A stretch of DNA of 64,000 nt from Archegozetes longisetosus (lineage: Eukaryota; Arthropoda; Arachnida; Sarcoptiformes; Trhypochthoniidae), in the NCBI GenBank assembly GCA_018873245.2, contig JAEMBT020000008.1, positions 15,301,172 to 15,365,171 on the forward strand. The letters run 5' to 3'. Positions 28,520 to 41,200 of this stretch are shown here, one piece after another; position 1 is the first letter of the stretch, and the number at the start of each line of letters is the position of its first letter. The position numbers and the translations under genes are program-made. The notes below the pieces were generated by a model that was given only the letters and a program-made list of their open reading frames with translations, was not told where the DNA came from and searched no databases.

Positions 28520-29771
28520 ACTGATAATGATATTGAGATCATTGAGATATATATGCAATCATTAGATCAATTAGTGGTAAAGAAAAACACATCGCTTTAT
28601 TGAAAGATTAAATTGAATGAGTAGTTCATTAGAAAAGGTCAAACGATAAGCACTTTAGTGAACTTGTATAATGAAGTGACGGTTTTGCAATTGAACAACT
28701 ATTGCAATGCGTACTTGTCAAAGTTGACTGAGTTCGTCTAAAAGCGGAGCGAGACAATTGTTTATACTGCTAGTAATAATACTGCAAACGCACGTTTGCA
28801 AAAAGCTGGTTGAGTGTCGTTTTTTTATAACACGCACTCATTTGACAGCAATTGACTGGTGCTCTCCCGCACTCTCGTACGACCACAACATTCACTATCC
28901 TATGCCTTAAACGGAAAACAATATATACAACAAACAATTTATGAAAAGGTTGCTAAGACAACAATAATATAATATTTCGTGCCGACGATGATAAAAAAAG
29001 TTTATTTTTCTACTTTTCAACAAACTTTGTTCTATGCATGTACAGAATAATTATAAGTGTAGCGTATGATACATTTGATGCAAACTTGACTTTCCCATTC
29101 AGATCGTTTGTCTTGTTCTCCCTTCACTGACTCAATTAATTTGTCTGACTGAATTCGACACGTGGACAATACACAAAATGTAACACCAGTCTGCTATGCC
29201 TAGCTCTACACAAGTTTGTATTCATCTTCTATGCAACTGTAATAAAAAAATGAGACAATTTTTTTTAAACAAACATTAACCTATTTTTATGCATTAATTG
29301 TTTTTTATTGTTTTATCGTTTGGCAGCTCTTTATATTTCTCTTCTGGAAAGTTTGAAAATGTTTAGAACTTTGAATACCTAACTCCCTAACACTAAAATG
29401 TAAAAATTGAAAGCAAAATATAAGTTTAACGATAACTATGTTCTTTAGGTAGATATGGAACATCATTTGATCGAAGTAACTTTATAATTGTTAAAATATG
29501 ATTCTAATACAGACTTTTTAACCTAAAAGATAGAAGGCTTTGTGAAAAACTCACATAAGTAACTGCTTCAAAAGATAAGTGAAATAAACGTGTAACTTTG
29601 ACCTTCATTCTTGCAAACTGTTTGTACGATTTATAAAATGTCAAAGTTACACTAAATAAAAATTTTCTCAAATACTCAACATATGAAAGTATTTGAAAGA
29701 TAGAAAAGTGTGAATTGGCTTAAGAAGTGCTGCCCTTTGTTTAAGATTTGTCATTAGCCTTAAAATTAAAA
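28520..29771. other. Spacer between the two growth-factor genes
   Basis: About 1.25 kb with the presumed promoter of copy 1 and the 3' flank of copy 2. A 13-bp inverted repeat (GTGTAACTTTGAC) lies at 29590-29602 and 29640-29652. No gene supported. Confidence 0.5.
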
Positions 29772-30609
29772 TCAGAATGTGCCTGACCTGCACGTCTCAT
29801 GACTGAAGAATAGTCCAGTTGAACAAAGTTTAGTTTGTCTGCATTTACATTTACACTCATTCGTGTCCCAAATTTTAGTTTTACTTGACTTTCGGCACTC
29901 GACCTCATCGTTCGTGTTAAGACATTCACATTGACATAATTCTGGCTTATATCTGTGTATAAACAAATTGCAATCATCCTCTTGTACTTTACACTGACAT
30001 TTGCATTCTTCGTGAACGTCAAGTTTAACGGTATGTTGTGACGCTTCGGGTACCGCTTTACCGTTTGCCGATCTTTTAACTCTGATCCGAGCCCTTTTCA
30101 ATGTTTTCTGAGATATCTTTGTTGGGACACACTCGAGCAGATGAGAAGCACCACAACAACCGCCACAACGAGCAACGCGAACACATTTCGGAAAGAATAT
30201 CGAATTTTTATCAGACTCCGATACTTCGAGCTCTACAGTTTTTATCTCAGGCTCACACGAAGCCTGTTCTGCAAATGAGCCTCCTCTTATGCGACTCGTT
30301 ATCACAACTCCAAACGCATCAAAAAATTCATCCACACTTTTTATATGACTCGAACGAATTAATATTGATTCCAATGATTCTTCCATTGCCTTCGAAACAT
30401 TGAAACAAGTTTTCTTTAGAAAAGTTTTCTGTATTCTCTGCTAAATAACTTACGGTCTCGTCTTCAAAATCAGTCGGAAATTTGATGACATGACTGCTAT
30501 CTGACGCAAATCTACGAGAAGTAATTCCTATCTTAGGAGTATTCTCATTATTACTAAATTTAATCAAATTGATTATGATTAAGAAGTCCAGAATAGTGTA
30601 TAATTTCAT
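29772..30609 (-). CDS. PDGF/VEGF-family secreted growth factor, copy 2
   Basis: Two coding exons, 30454-30609 and 29772-30389, separated by a 64-bp GT-AG intron, give 257 residues. The chosen ATG (30609) yields a hydrophobic signal sequence, MKLYTILDFLIIINLIKF; an ATG 12 codons upstream (30645) is possible. The cystine-knot core reads CEPEIKTVELEV, FFPKCVRVARCGGCCGASHL, LECVPTK, then ECKCQCKVQEDDC. The tail has CQCEC, CKCKCRQTKLCSTGLFF and ETCR, parallel to copy 1. As written it stops four codons after CR (SGTF, stop). The position equivalent to the copy 1 tail donor is GTCAGG, so a further 3' exon could be joined there, but I found no convincing one. Same orientation as copy 1, indicating tandem duplication; copy 1 has more introns. 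Confidence 0.85.
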
Positions 30610-31804
30610 TATTGTTTTGATTAAAATATTTTTAAAACATAACAAATGGATTGAACATGGATAGCTAATTTATAATAAGCCAGTTTTCAATAAAGTAATT
30701 GCGAACTTAAGGCAAAACTTGACTTTTTATCCTCTAAAGGCGTATAAATTACTGAGTAAGGAAAACTATATTAGCCTTTCCTAAGAAGTTATACTGTTTT
30801 CAATTCATCTGTCATTTTAAAGCAACGTGATTGGAGAGAATCAAGTCATTTTACTGTAATTTTACGTGATTCAATACTTGTGTAACTTATTCGGGATTTT
30901 CCTTTACCTTATTTTGTTGATAGACTCTGTATCCTTTGTACAATAACTAATATTTTTTGAGCAATATAACTTATTCTCTTTTAAAAGATTACGCATATTA
31001 TATTGATTGCAAAATATTTCATGCAAAATTTTAAAAACTCAAAACTAGTTTTAGTGCGACTCATAATCAACATATCACTTCCATATCAACTGTCAATCTA
31101 ACAGCACTAATTAGTTTTTAGAATTTATTTCATCCTTTGAGCTGAAACAAAAATTGCGTTCGGGATAAAAAGATTATCTGAATTTTGTCACGATTTCTAG
31201 ATTTTATGTAAATTTTTTAAAACATAATAATCTGCAACTTATAAGCATAACTGATGATTTTTAAACTTTGCGAGTCATGTCGATAGTCACAGAAATCTTA
31301 AAACTATTGAATTAATAAAGAAGTCAAACCTGCTTATCACAAAATTTTTATGCCAATTCATAATTTCAATATCAGCTGATCAGAATACAGTCGATAAATA
31401 AATATCATGCATTGATCCCGGATTAATCTTTGATGCGTTTGTACAAGATAAGAGAGACGAAACATAAAATTGAAGTAATGATAAGTTAGTTATTGCTAAC
31501 ATAGCAGTATCTTACTGTCAGTCATAGTAAAATTAAATTTAACATTTGCAATAGCGATCAGTCATAGAATGAAAATACGGATAAGGTCAATCAAATAATT
31601 TTCAAGAAAATTTCAAATTATCAATTAATTCATCAAATGACTTTAGTATCGGATTCGGAAATTACTGGCACTTTTAAACTGAATTGATAACGCGCTTTTA
31701 TGGGAATGACAAAAAATTCTTTTCATAATAAAAACGTATTAGTTTCATCTATTGAAAACCTATCGACTCAGTATTTTGTCAATTCTTTTCATTAGTATAA
31801 ATGA
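30610..31804. other. Intergenic, no gene seen
   Basis: AT-rich flank of growth-factor copy 2, presumably containing its promoter. No RNA gene, repeat or coding segment could be supported. Confidence 0.4.
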
Positions 31805-32517
31805 AAAGAGCTTGTCGACTTCCATAGGAAATCCGCCCCTATCCGATTTTGATGAAACACCGTGCAGGTATTAAGGTTTATTAGTAAAGTATATTAAAGG
31901 TTTTATTTTCTGCAAATTTGCTACGGGAACGCTCACAATTCAAATATTTAAAGACTCAATACGAAAACCGTTTTACATAACTTAATGAAGATCTGCATAC
32001 TGTGAGGCAATAATGAGCTGTATTCAATGATAGTGAGAAGTTTACACTTTACCCTTTGTAAGGGGGTAATTTAAGAATTAAAAAACTTCAAACATTATTT
32101 TCAGCGTTGCCCTTCGGTTTCGAACCCAATCTTTTTTGTTTCTATAGTAAAACATTATCAGGTATACATTTGCAAAATGATTAGGTTCTAAACCGGAGGA
32201 CAACACTGAAAAGAACGCTCGAGATTTTCTAATTTTTAAATTACCATCTTATAAAGGGTAAAACGAAAAGTTCACACTGTCATTGAATACAGCTCATTAT
32301 TGCCTCACAGTATGCAGATTCTCATTAAGTTATGTGCAACGGTTTTCGAGTTATAAGCCTGTAAATATTTGAATTTTTAAGCGTTTTGAATGCTCCTGAT
32401 AGCATATCTGCAAAAAATAAAACCCAAATATAATTCAATAATGAACTTTAATACCCGCATCGTTTTGATCAAAATCGGAAAGGGTGGATTTCCTATGGAA
32501 GTCTGGACAAGCTCTTT
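31805..32517. mobile_element. Fold-back element, 713 bp palindrome
   Basis: Nearly the whole element is one long inverted repeat with arms of about 340 bp. The left end starts AAAGAGCTTGTC then GACTTCCATAGGAAATCC; the right end is its complement, GGATTTCCTATGGAAGTC then GACAAGCTCTTT. Internal arm landmarks such as GCATACTGTGAGGCAATAAT (32000-32019 region) recur inverted near 32300. Arms differ by scattered substitutions. No open frame of note and no clear target-site duplication, so it is a non-autonomous fold-back or MITE-type element. Confidence 0.85.
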
Positions 32518-33138
32518 ATAATTGTAACCTTCTAAACTAATTATTAAGAATGCATTTATTGATTAATCTGAATGTACTTAACGTAAAACTGAATGAGTTG
32601 TTTGGTCCTAAAGTTTATGAACTCTTGTGCGTCTTTCTAGGATTGACAAATATACAACATTTATCTGTCTTGGGTACATCCTCAATCTTGTTTTCTCTGA
32701 TAATCAAGTTATTGTTAAACTTAAGAGTAAGATATTCTAAGAATTGTCGTTAAAAGTTTTCTGAGCACACAAACACAAAAACATAATAAATTTGATCTAG
32801 AAAATAAAACTCTAGAATAAACAACTTCAAACAAATAACTGTTGTATAATTATGGTAGATATCAAAATTAGATAAAAGGTTAAATTTATGCCATAAATGA
32901 CAAATTTTTCCATTTATTATGATCTTCTAGCCAAAGTATCTCTTATGGTATGATCTAAACTTATCGCATGACCAGACAAAGTCTATTTGGGAAAATTGTT
33001 TATAAAGATGATTAACTTGATTTCTGCCTAACAGAGTCGCACGATTACTGCATTAAGGGTTAGACTCTATTGCCAATTTGATGTGAAACGTTTGTTTCTA
33101 TTAAAAGTTTAGCATTTTATTCTTATAAAGTATTCGAA

Positions 33139-33525
33139 ATGAAGTTTCACTTGTCTGCGGCAATTGTTTGTTTGGCTATTAGCACACAAGGTGCCCAAGG
33201 CTTGTACTTCACGGGCTGCACTGGAGAGGCATTCACTGAATATTGTGAGGTTTGGTGGATCCCTGACTCTGGCTGTCAATATGTTCCCGACTATTGGACA
33301 AAATACCTAATTTCAGTTGCGTGCGATCCTCCGTGTTATTTGAGCCAAAGTCCTTCCCGATGTTACAGTGACTTATATGTGGATGAGGAAGGTTGGCTCA
33401 ATATTGGGTTTCCAGCTTATTATAGGATCAGAAATATTTATGCACTTGCGAAGAACGGACAAAACGAAATCACTGGAAATGTTCCTAAACTGATCAAATC
33501 TAATTATAATGTAACTAAAACATAA
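33139..33525 (+). CDS. Small secreted cysteine-rich protein, family unknown
   Basis: Single-exon frame of 128 residues. It begins MKFHLSAAIVCLAISTQGAQG, a typical signal peptide with a likely cut near residue 21. The mature part has six Cys (27, 36, 46, 62, 66, 75), an aromatic-rich N-terminal half (LYFTGC, EVWWIP, YVPDYW) and a Cys-free C-terminal half ending NYNVTKT with one N-glycosylation sequon. Six Cys would allow three disulphides. An AATAAA at 33631-33636 follows the stop by about 105 bp. TATAAA-like sequence lies only about 12 nt before the ATG, too close to act as its TATA box. I do not recognise the family. Coding support comes from the signal peptide, the Cys pattern and composition unlike the flanks. 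Confidence 0.65.
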   Translation: MKFHLSAAIVCLAISTQGAQGLYFTGCTGEAFTEYCEVWWIPDSGCQYVPDYWTKYLISVACDPPCYLSQSPSRCYSDLYVDEEGWLNIGFPAYYRIRNIYALAKNGQNEITGNVPKLIKSNYNVTKT

Positions 33526-33877
33526 ATTCTGAAATTTCAATCTGAATCTTTTCTCAATCTTTGTTTATCAACACTGAAAGTTTAATGTTTTTATATAATT
33601 CAAAAATACATCATTAAATACGAATTGTATAATAAAAGTTGATTCAACTTATGAAAATAGCATCACTTATTGACTTATGATTTAGTCTCATTTATCAGTT
33701 TGAACAATAAATTGACATAAATATTAGTCAGACTTTGCAGCTCTTTCAAATTCTCGTAAGAATTGATTCACATATGAAACAACAAATAAAATAAGTTAAT
33801 AAACTCTTCTAATTCTTATTAAAGAAGTGAAAAAATCTGCTATAGTTGACTGAGTACTGATTGAGTTTGTCAATTGA

Positions 33878-36800
33878 CTATTGAACACTTTTTTTTGTTA
33901 TTGTAACAATTGGTTCAGAAAATCTATGCGTTTGTTGTTTATCAGGATTTTGTTCGGTCTCTTCTTCAGCCTCATAGTCAGAAAAGTCTGATTCAAATTT
34001 ATCAACGGATTTATTAATTGAGTTGAGTGTTGTGTTAGCGTGAAGTGATGTTCTTCTCATAGGAACCGGTGGTGTCTGAAATCGTGTCCTTTTGTTAAGT
34101 GTAGAATCAATTACATTGCTTGCATTGCTATTATTATTGCTGTTAGTGTTAGACCAACGATAATAACTTTGTTGTCCTCCGTATGAGTCACTATTTTGAC
34201 GAGAATCATTGCTTTCAGTGCGTTTCATTATTCGACTCTGTAATTCACTGTTAAAAGAATTCTGATTGAGAACAGCATCGCTTGACTTAATTAATGGCTT
34301 TTCATTTACTGCTGGTTTAGATGTTTTGTTTTTACTCGATTCACTTGAGTCAACATTTCTTAGTTTAGTGCCTAATCTTATCTCTTTGAGTAAGTTCTGT
34401 CGTGAATCAGTTGCCGAAATTTTATTTATATCAGAAATTATATCATTTGACTGGAAGTTGGGCGGCGGAGGTGGAGGTGGAGGAGGTGGCGGTGGTGGAG
34501 GAGGCATCTGTGTTCGCGACTCCGGAAGGTTCAATCTTCTTGGTGGCTTTTGTTTCAGTCGGCTGAGTGGAGTTTGGCCTTTAGTGAAGAAAAATGATTT
34601 TTGGTTTATTTCAAAAAGTATTTTATGAAACTTGAATATTAATGCCTTTAAATATTTCATCATAATTATGGCTTATTGTGTTATCATTAAGGGTCTCGCC
34701 TCGAATGGCTTTCTGTTCCATTACATTGATTTCTTGACTTGAAATCGGATCGATTTTCTTCTTAATTTGGAAACAAAGCCATATTTAAGTGACTTATAAA
34801 AAGTTGGGTTAAGAGTTAACTCAAACTTACTTTCTTATTGCCACAACAACAGCAACAGCACAGCGACATTATAAACAATACTGAGCCGAAGCCAATTAAG
34901 CCAATCACTATTATTTCCTCGTATTTTGCAGGATAAACGAAAAACATTTTAACCACATCAATTTGATCGTTATCCACATGAGACAGCTCTTCGTACCAAA
35001 CAATCGGAATAATAGACTCTTTCAGATATCGCTTCATACTCCTATTCGAAGGAATAACAGAGTGCCAAAATACTTTAACAAACTTCGACTAACTTTAATG
35101 AACTTTTTACGTAAAATTTCTTTAAAATATTAATTCTCATAATTCAGTAATGTTTTCTATGTTGAGTTGGATTTAATACAAAGTTATCAGTGCAATAGAC
35201 CTAACTCGATAAAAGTGAACTACAACCAGAGGCTTTAGCTCTTTATTGATTCATCGAAGACCTTGATTTGAATTTAAAAATCAAGCTTCTTATTAAAGCG
35301 AATACTCACAACGTCATTGGACTCTTCTTGACGTGAGCGTTAATTTGATAGCGACGCGCTTTGTTTATTACAAACCCTGAAATCTAGATTTATTGACAAA
35401 TCAATTTGAGAAATCAATCATTGATTGTTTAAACGCAATTACCGGCTCGATATCGACGAACGTCTCGTGCAGTTCTCCCTCAGGATTAAGACCAACAACA
35501 GTTTGAGCTATTACATCAGATGCTCTGCGAAAGTGTGGATTTGATAGAATAAGAGGTGCTCCAGAATAACATGACGACAAATCTAAGATTCCATCAAAGT
35601 TGCACTTTTCTGGAGTTTGAGGCGATAAGCAAAAGCATTTGTTTTTAGGATTATTATACGGGCTATAGAAAACATTTGCGACTGGACTGAATCGATAGAC
35701 AGGAATTCCAAAAATTTCGTCTTCCATGACGTAACTCAATGCAACAGATCTGAAAAATATGTTTTCGCTTAAAACTTGCCAATTCAGATTTAAGTAAGCT
35801 TGAAACAACTCTACCGGCACATATCAGGTAAGAATTCATATAATCTGTCCTGCTTCTCGATGAATGTTGGGAACTGAAAGCCATTCGTGCCATTGATTTG
35901 ATTACATGAACGCCCGGTCCATACAGAAAGATTTCTATTTTTCAGAATATGATAGCTTTTGTAATAACGTTCTTAGAGAACTTTCAAAATTAACTTACGA
36001 ATCATTATTCCATTTCATGATTCTTGCGTTCATATTAGTCTTAATACCAGTTAAGACTTCGTATCGGTCTTGACTGTTGTTACGGAAAAGTGCGAACGTT
36101 TTTGTCAATGGTTTTGGTTTAGGAATTCCAAGACTTGATAGCGTCTGATAATATTGAGAAATTTTTTCAATCTCAGGCTCACTATCGCTGCCGAACAGGA
36201 TTTCTCGAACGGGTTTCGAAACGAATACATTTGATCCAAAGATGTCAAATATAGAATTAGCGCTCGAATTGTCACTCCTCGAAGTGATACTATCACTGCT
36301 TTTAGCCAATTGTGACATAAATGGATTCAATGCCTTTTGTATATTTTAAAAATTTAGTCAAAATTGTGTTACACTTAAGCCTAAATTTTATGTTTTCATT
36401 TTTACCATAAATTGAACATTTATGACAGTGATGTTATCGTCTAGATTTCCAATCGACATAATAGAATCAAAATGATAGACTTTTCTCTCAGCATATGATA
36501 CAACAGTCTTGTCGAATGAAAATGTAATTCTCTCTTTGATTCGATCAACACTGAGTCAAAATACATTTAAATTGATTATAATTTAATGCTTTATTTTAAA
36601 GGAGACAATAAGTTAAAATTTAATATACTAGAGTGTTTTTAGCTCTATAGCAAAATTCAGTTTTCATATAAGAAATCTTATTTCTTTTTGTAAAACTGGA
36701 GATTTTCCGACTCTGATTTGTTTCAAATTTTCATTTACTTTCTTCTTGAAAAGTTTCAAAATTTGTACTTCTTTAGGATAATCATTGAATTATCTATCAA

Positions 36801-37132
36801 ATCTTATTGTTTATGACACTAATCAGGACTTTATAGAAACAATTACTTACCGAAAAAACATAAGGACCAACTTCTCTAACTTTAGGTTTCTTCCCAATCA
36901 AAACTTCTTTAGGATTTTCAACTTCAAAAATATAGAATTTGGTGGTATGTATTGTTTGCGGGTCCCGCCAATTATAATATAAAGTACTTTGTTCATCGAT
37001 ATGCATTTGCGATCTCACTCTTGAATCAAATAAATCAGTAAAATCTGTGTATAAGTAAGCTCCAAGTGCTATAATAGTAATACTAATAATCAAAAAGAGT
37101 ATTGAAAAACAACAACAGCATAATCGGGGCAT
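33878..37132 (-). CDS. CD36-family scavenger receptor class B with long proline-rich C-terminal tail
   Basis: Two-pass membrane receptor of the CD36/SCARB/LIMP-2/Emp family, which bind lipids, lipoproteins or anionic ligands. Exons in order: 36851-37132, 36406-36550, 35999-36333, 35815-35934, 35443-35749, 35310-35383, 34831-35038, 34646-34760, 33878-34578. The N terminus has CCCC and a helix (ILFLIISITIIALGAYLY). Family motifs: YYNWRDPQ, EVGPYVF, INGTNGFQFPTF, FLPDMCRSVALSY, FDGILDLSSCYSGAPLILS, DIEPISGFVINKARRYQIN, then a second helix ending in a Cys cluster. The first junction is one base out of phase. The last junction uses a GC donor after 34646; without that splice the protein ends INIQVS at 34623. 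With it, a 232-residue cytosolic tail with 15 consecutive prolines is added. Uncertain: the tail could be a separate gene. Confidence 0.75.
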
Positions 37133-38289
37133 TTTAGTGATTCTCTTAGCGGTCCAATAGAATCAGTACTAAACAGTGTTTGTTTGAAACTTGAAAAATA
37201 TGAGAACTTTATACCAAATAAAGAGCAATAAAACTAATTTCTTACTGAGAATTTTGAAATCTTATAACTATTGGTAATTCTTATGTATTCTAATAATTGT
37301 GTTGCGTGTATTCTATGTCTTATCTTAGTTTCTTAATTAGTTGATAGCGTGTTACTAAATCTTTTATCAAGTGATGAGTGCATTGAGAATACAACTTAGA
37401 GTCGTTTCTGTCATATAATTGATGAAACTTTACTTTTTTTGAAAACTAATTTCCAATATTTGCCTAAACTCATATTTCGAGAAAATATAGTAGCACCAGC
37501 ACAAATTAAATCGATTATAATATATAATTTTAAATGTAAGTCAATATTATTGTCCTTGAACTTGTTCTTATATTATATTCAATTATTTTATTAATAGGAA
37601 AGCTTAAGAATTCTTATTAACTTGAGACTTTTCTCAATTATTAAATTATATGCCATATAATAACTTATATGATTGACCTAAAACTAATTTTATAGGAAAC
37701 TGTAATACTTTATTACCTGATAAAAATAAAATAGAGCTAACTGCGACTCAACCACAACAGACGACAATTCAAATGATTCTTATTAAGATTCTCTATAGAT
37801 TGAATGCCTAAGTTTCTGGTCTTGAGGAAGCTGACTGAAAATTTCTTAAAATGTAATTGAAATAGATAAAATATGGATTGTTTTTTTCAACATAGATAAT
37901 CGACTTCCGTTTCGATAAAATAATATAGTTAATATAATTAATCTAAGAATTTAATGCTAATAATTTAATGAAATCAAGAATTTAATCATTTGACTTAATA
38001 TTTGAAACTTAATTTTTATTGAAAAACTATTTACCACCATTCGTACAAATGATTGTAAAAATTGAATTGGATTATGACATTTTATCGCTTTGTCATCTAT
38101 GACCTTAATTTTAAAAAATCTTAATAACCAAATATTGCTGATGAGTTTTGATGAGGTGAAAATAGCAAATAGAATAGATTCAATGATAAAAAGTATCGAA
38201 AATATCGTGCATTCATTATCATTTGTAGTTTCTGTTATGATCTTTACCACCATGAAATTTCTATGGAACAAAACTTAATGAGTTTATCA
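37133..38289. other. Spacer between CD36 genes 1 and 2
   Basis: AT-rich, about 1.16 kb. It should contain the promoter of the first CD36 gene and the 3' UTR of the second. No gene or structured repeat supported. Confidence 0.4.
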
Positions 38290-41200
38290 TTAGAAAAATA
38301 GTTTATCAAATATTACATTAAGACTTCTCTTGTGACGAACGAATAGGACGATTGCAGTGATAGTCATAAGTACTCCAATTACTATAATTGCAATTGCAAT
38401 ACCAATTCCTAATTTCAATTTATTGGTAACCATTGACTTGAAATCATCAGCTTGTTTTTCGTCCGCTTCTGCCGTCTGTTTGAGATAAAGTATTAATAAC
38501 TGAATTAGTTTGTAACGATTGAAATACCTCTTCGAGCCATAATAAGGGAACTACGAATTGACGGTCCAAAAGCGAATATTTTCTAAAATAGTTTGAAATC
38601 ATTGAATCCATCAACAAATTAATGCATAGAATAACTTACGGAATAGATGAAGTATCAAAAGATGACATATTTATAGGTGGCTCACTTAATTTGATATTAA
38701 TTTGTATTCTCCGAGTTGCTCTCAAAACAGTTCCGGTCATCTGTTTGGTCAAATTCAAATTTGACTCATCACAATGTTTGAATTTAAATTAAAAATTGAG
38801 TCAATTTTCAACTCACAGGTTCGACATCGAGAAAAGTGCCGTAATTTTCATCAATAAGATTTTTGGGATTTTTAGATTTATTAAATCTCTTATCGTTTTG
38901 TCACCGTGAAAAAATATGGTGCAGACATTACAATTGGTGCACCTTTTGTTAATCGTTGACAATTAGTTATTTCTAAAATTCCGCTCCAATCACATTTTTT
39001 CATATCGTTGTCAATACAATAACATCGTTTTCTTTATTTTTGAAGGGACTTTGAAAGTATTCTTCTGGAACCCAATACCTATAGGTGTCTATATCTCTAA
39101 CACTTGTCTTTTCACGATAATGAAAATAAACAGTTCTAAAAAATGAAAAATTATTATTATTATTGTTTTATGCAATTTTTTGATTGAAGACCTGCAAAGT
39201 TGTGGTTCAAATGCGAAAAGTACATCGTTATCGGACACTTTAGGTGGAAAAAAAGTTCCGTCTGTGCCTTTCAGCTTATTACAATTTGTAGCATTTACAT
39301 CTCTTGGCCAAATCAATTGTTGACTTTTATCGATTAAAGACTTTTGATCTTCCAATTTACTTAAATTATAAATATGAATGAGATTCAGAATATATGTTTT
39401 TATGATTTTGATTTTCGTTTATAAAACTGTTATTTGTAAGAGTCAAAACAAATTATTTATTTAAAGATAGTCAAAAGAGCATTGAATCTGTCACTCATTT
39501 TGATTTGTGATTCGAAAGAGACGAGTTCGTAAATTCTATGGACCACATATGTAAAAATAGATCACTTAACCAAAGTTTAAAGTTAAATCATAAACTTATA
39601 TAAAATACGTTCAATTCACTCCTAGTCATTGTAAATTCAACGATAGCAGTATTATCAGTTAAAAAAGAAACAATTGACAAACCTATCAAACGATGACCTA
39701 AAAATTGAAGAATTTAACTAAAATATTGTGTCAAATTTCAAGTCAGCGTTTGTTAGGACTCGACTTCAATTGATTTTATAAGTTTCTAATTTAAAACAGC
39801 CTAAACAATAATTAATAACTAATTTTAACCCATCTACGATTGGAAATCTCAAAGTATCAATGTTTTAGCTCTCATTTATTGACTTATTTTTTCAATTCAT
39901 AATCGCATGAACTTTTAAACTCAATTTCATGCGAAATGAACTGAATTTTTGTAACTAATCCTCATCTATATTTTCAACTTTGAGCATCAGTTTCGTTTAA
40001 TTTGCTCACATCAATCATATTTTATGCAATATTTTAAATAAAAACTATGTCTTGATCTTTATACATAATTAGAGAATTTTTCAACTTCTATAAAATCTTG
40101 AAATTGTGTAAATCTAATTTTATTTTGATAAAGTTATGTAAACCTCAAAAAGAAAGTTTTAGTCAAAAATTAAAGTCAAGCATAAAATCGAGTTTGAAAA
40201 ATGAATGACAATACTTTGATTGATTAATAATTGAATACCTTTTGCCATCAAATTTATAAATCTCTCCGTATTTATCCATATCATCAATGCCAGTGTATAT
40301 GGACCAGGGCTCATCATAAGAATCTCTTCCCTTTCAAAATATTCAAAAATTTCTGTTATAATCTCTACGAGCAAAACTTTTGGTCAAAGTTAATCAAACT
40401 ACTGGAATAAAATAAGTTTAAAAACTCGAAATTGAGTTAATATAAATGTTTACGTGAATTAGATTAAATGATAAACACTAAAAACTTTGTTATTCTCACA
40501 TAATGTACCTTATCAAATAAAGCAAATTTGTTGCCCATAGCGAGACCTAAAATCGACTTTTGAAAAACTCGACTTCAAAGCCATCAAAAATAATTTGCCC
40601 AACTTTTCTCTTGGTAAACAAATCCTTTTCATTTAAATCATTGATTGATGGGATAGTCATCTTGAATATCTGTGCTCCTAATGTTACTGAATTGAATAGA
40701 ATTCCCTAAATACGATTAGAAAACACATTTTAAAACTTAATCACATAATAATTTATGTATCAACTTATGGAAATAGAGTATTAAAAGATTCATTTTTTAA
40801 AAATTAGTTTTTATTTTAAACTTTATTCTTCTTAATGTTCTAGCGATTAGCCACTAAATTTTGTAAGATTTCATGGATTAATATGAGACTCACCAAAACT
40901 GGAACATTTATAATATAGACCTCATCATCCAGTGTTAAATTGCCAGATAAATCTTTTCTGAATTTATAGACTTTATGTTCTTGATATGAAACAAAAGTTT
41001 TGTTATTTTTTCTCCAAAATAAGTTATGTTTGTTTTTTCTCGTGTTTCTTCATAAACATAGGGACCATTTTCATTCCATTCAATATCAGAAAAATTATGA
41101 TATTTATCATAGTTTGCGATGTGGAGTATATAAAACTTCATATAAATAGGAACGTCTACTTTCTTCCATCTTTTAAATGCATCCGATCCTTCTTTTAATG

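Noticed and set aside
34266-34628. Plus-strand frame with a glycine run
   Set aside because: Antisense shadow of the proline-rich CD36 tail exon.
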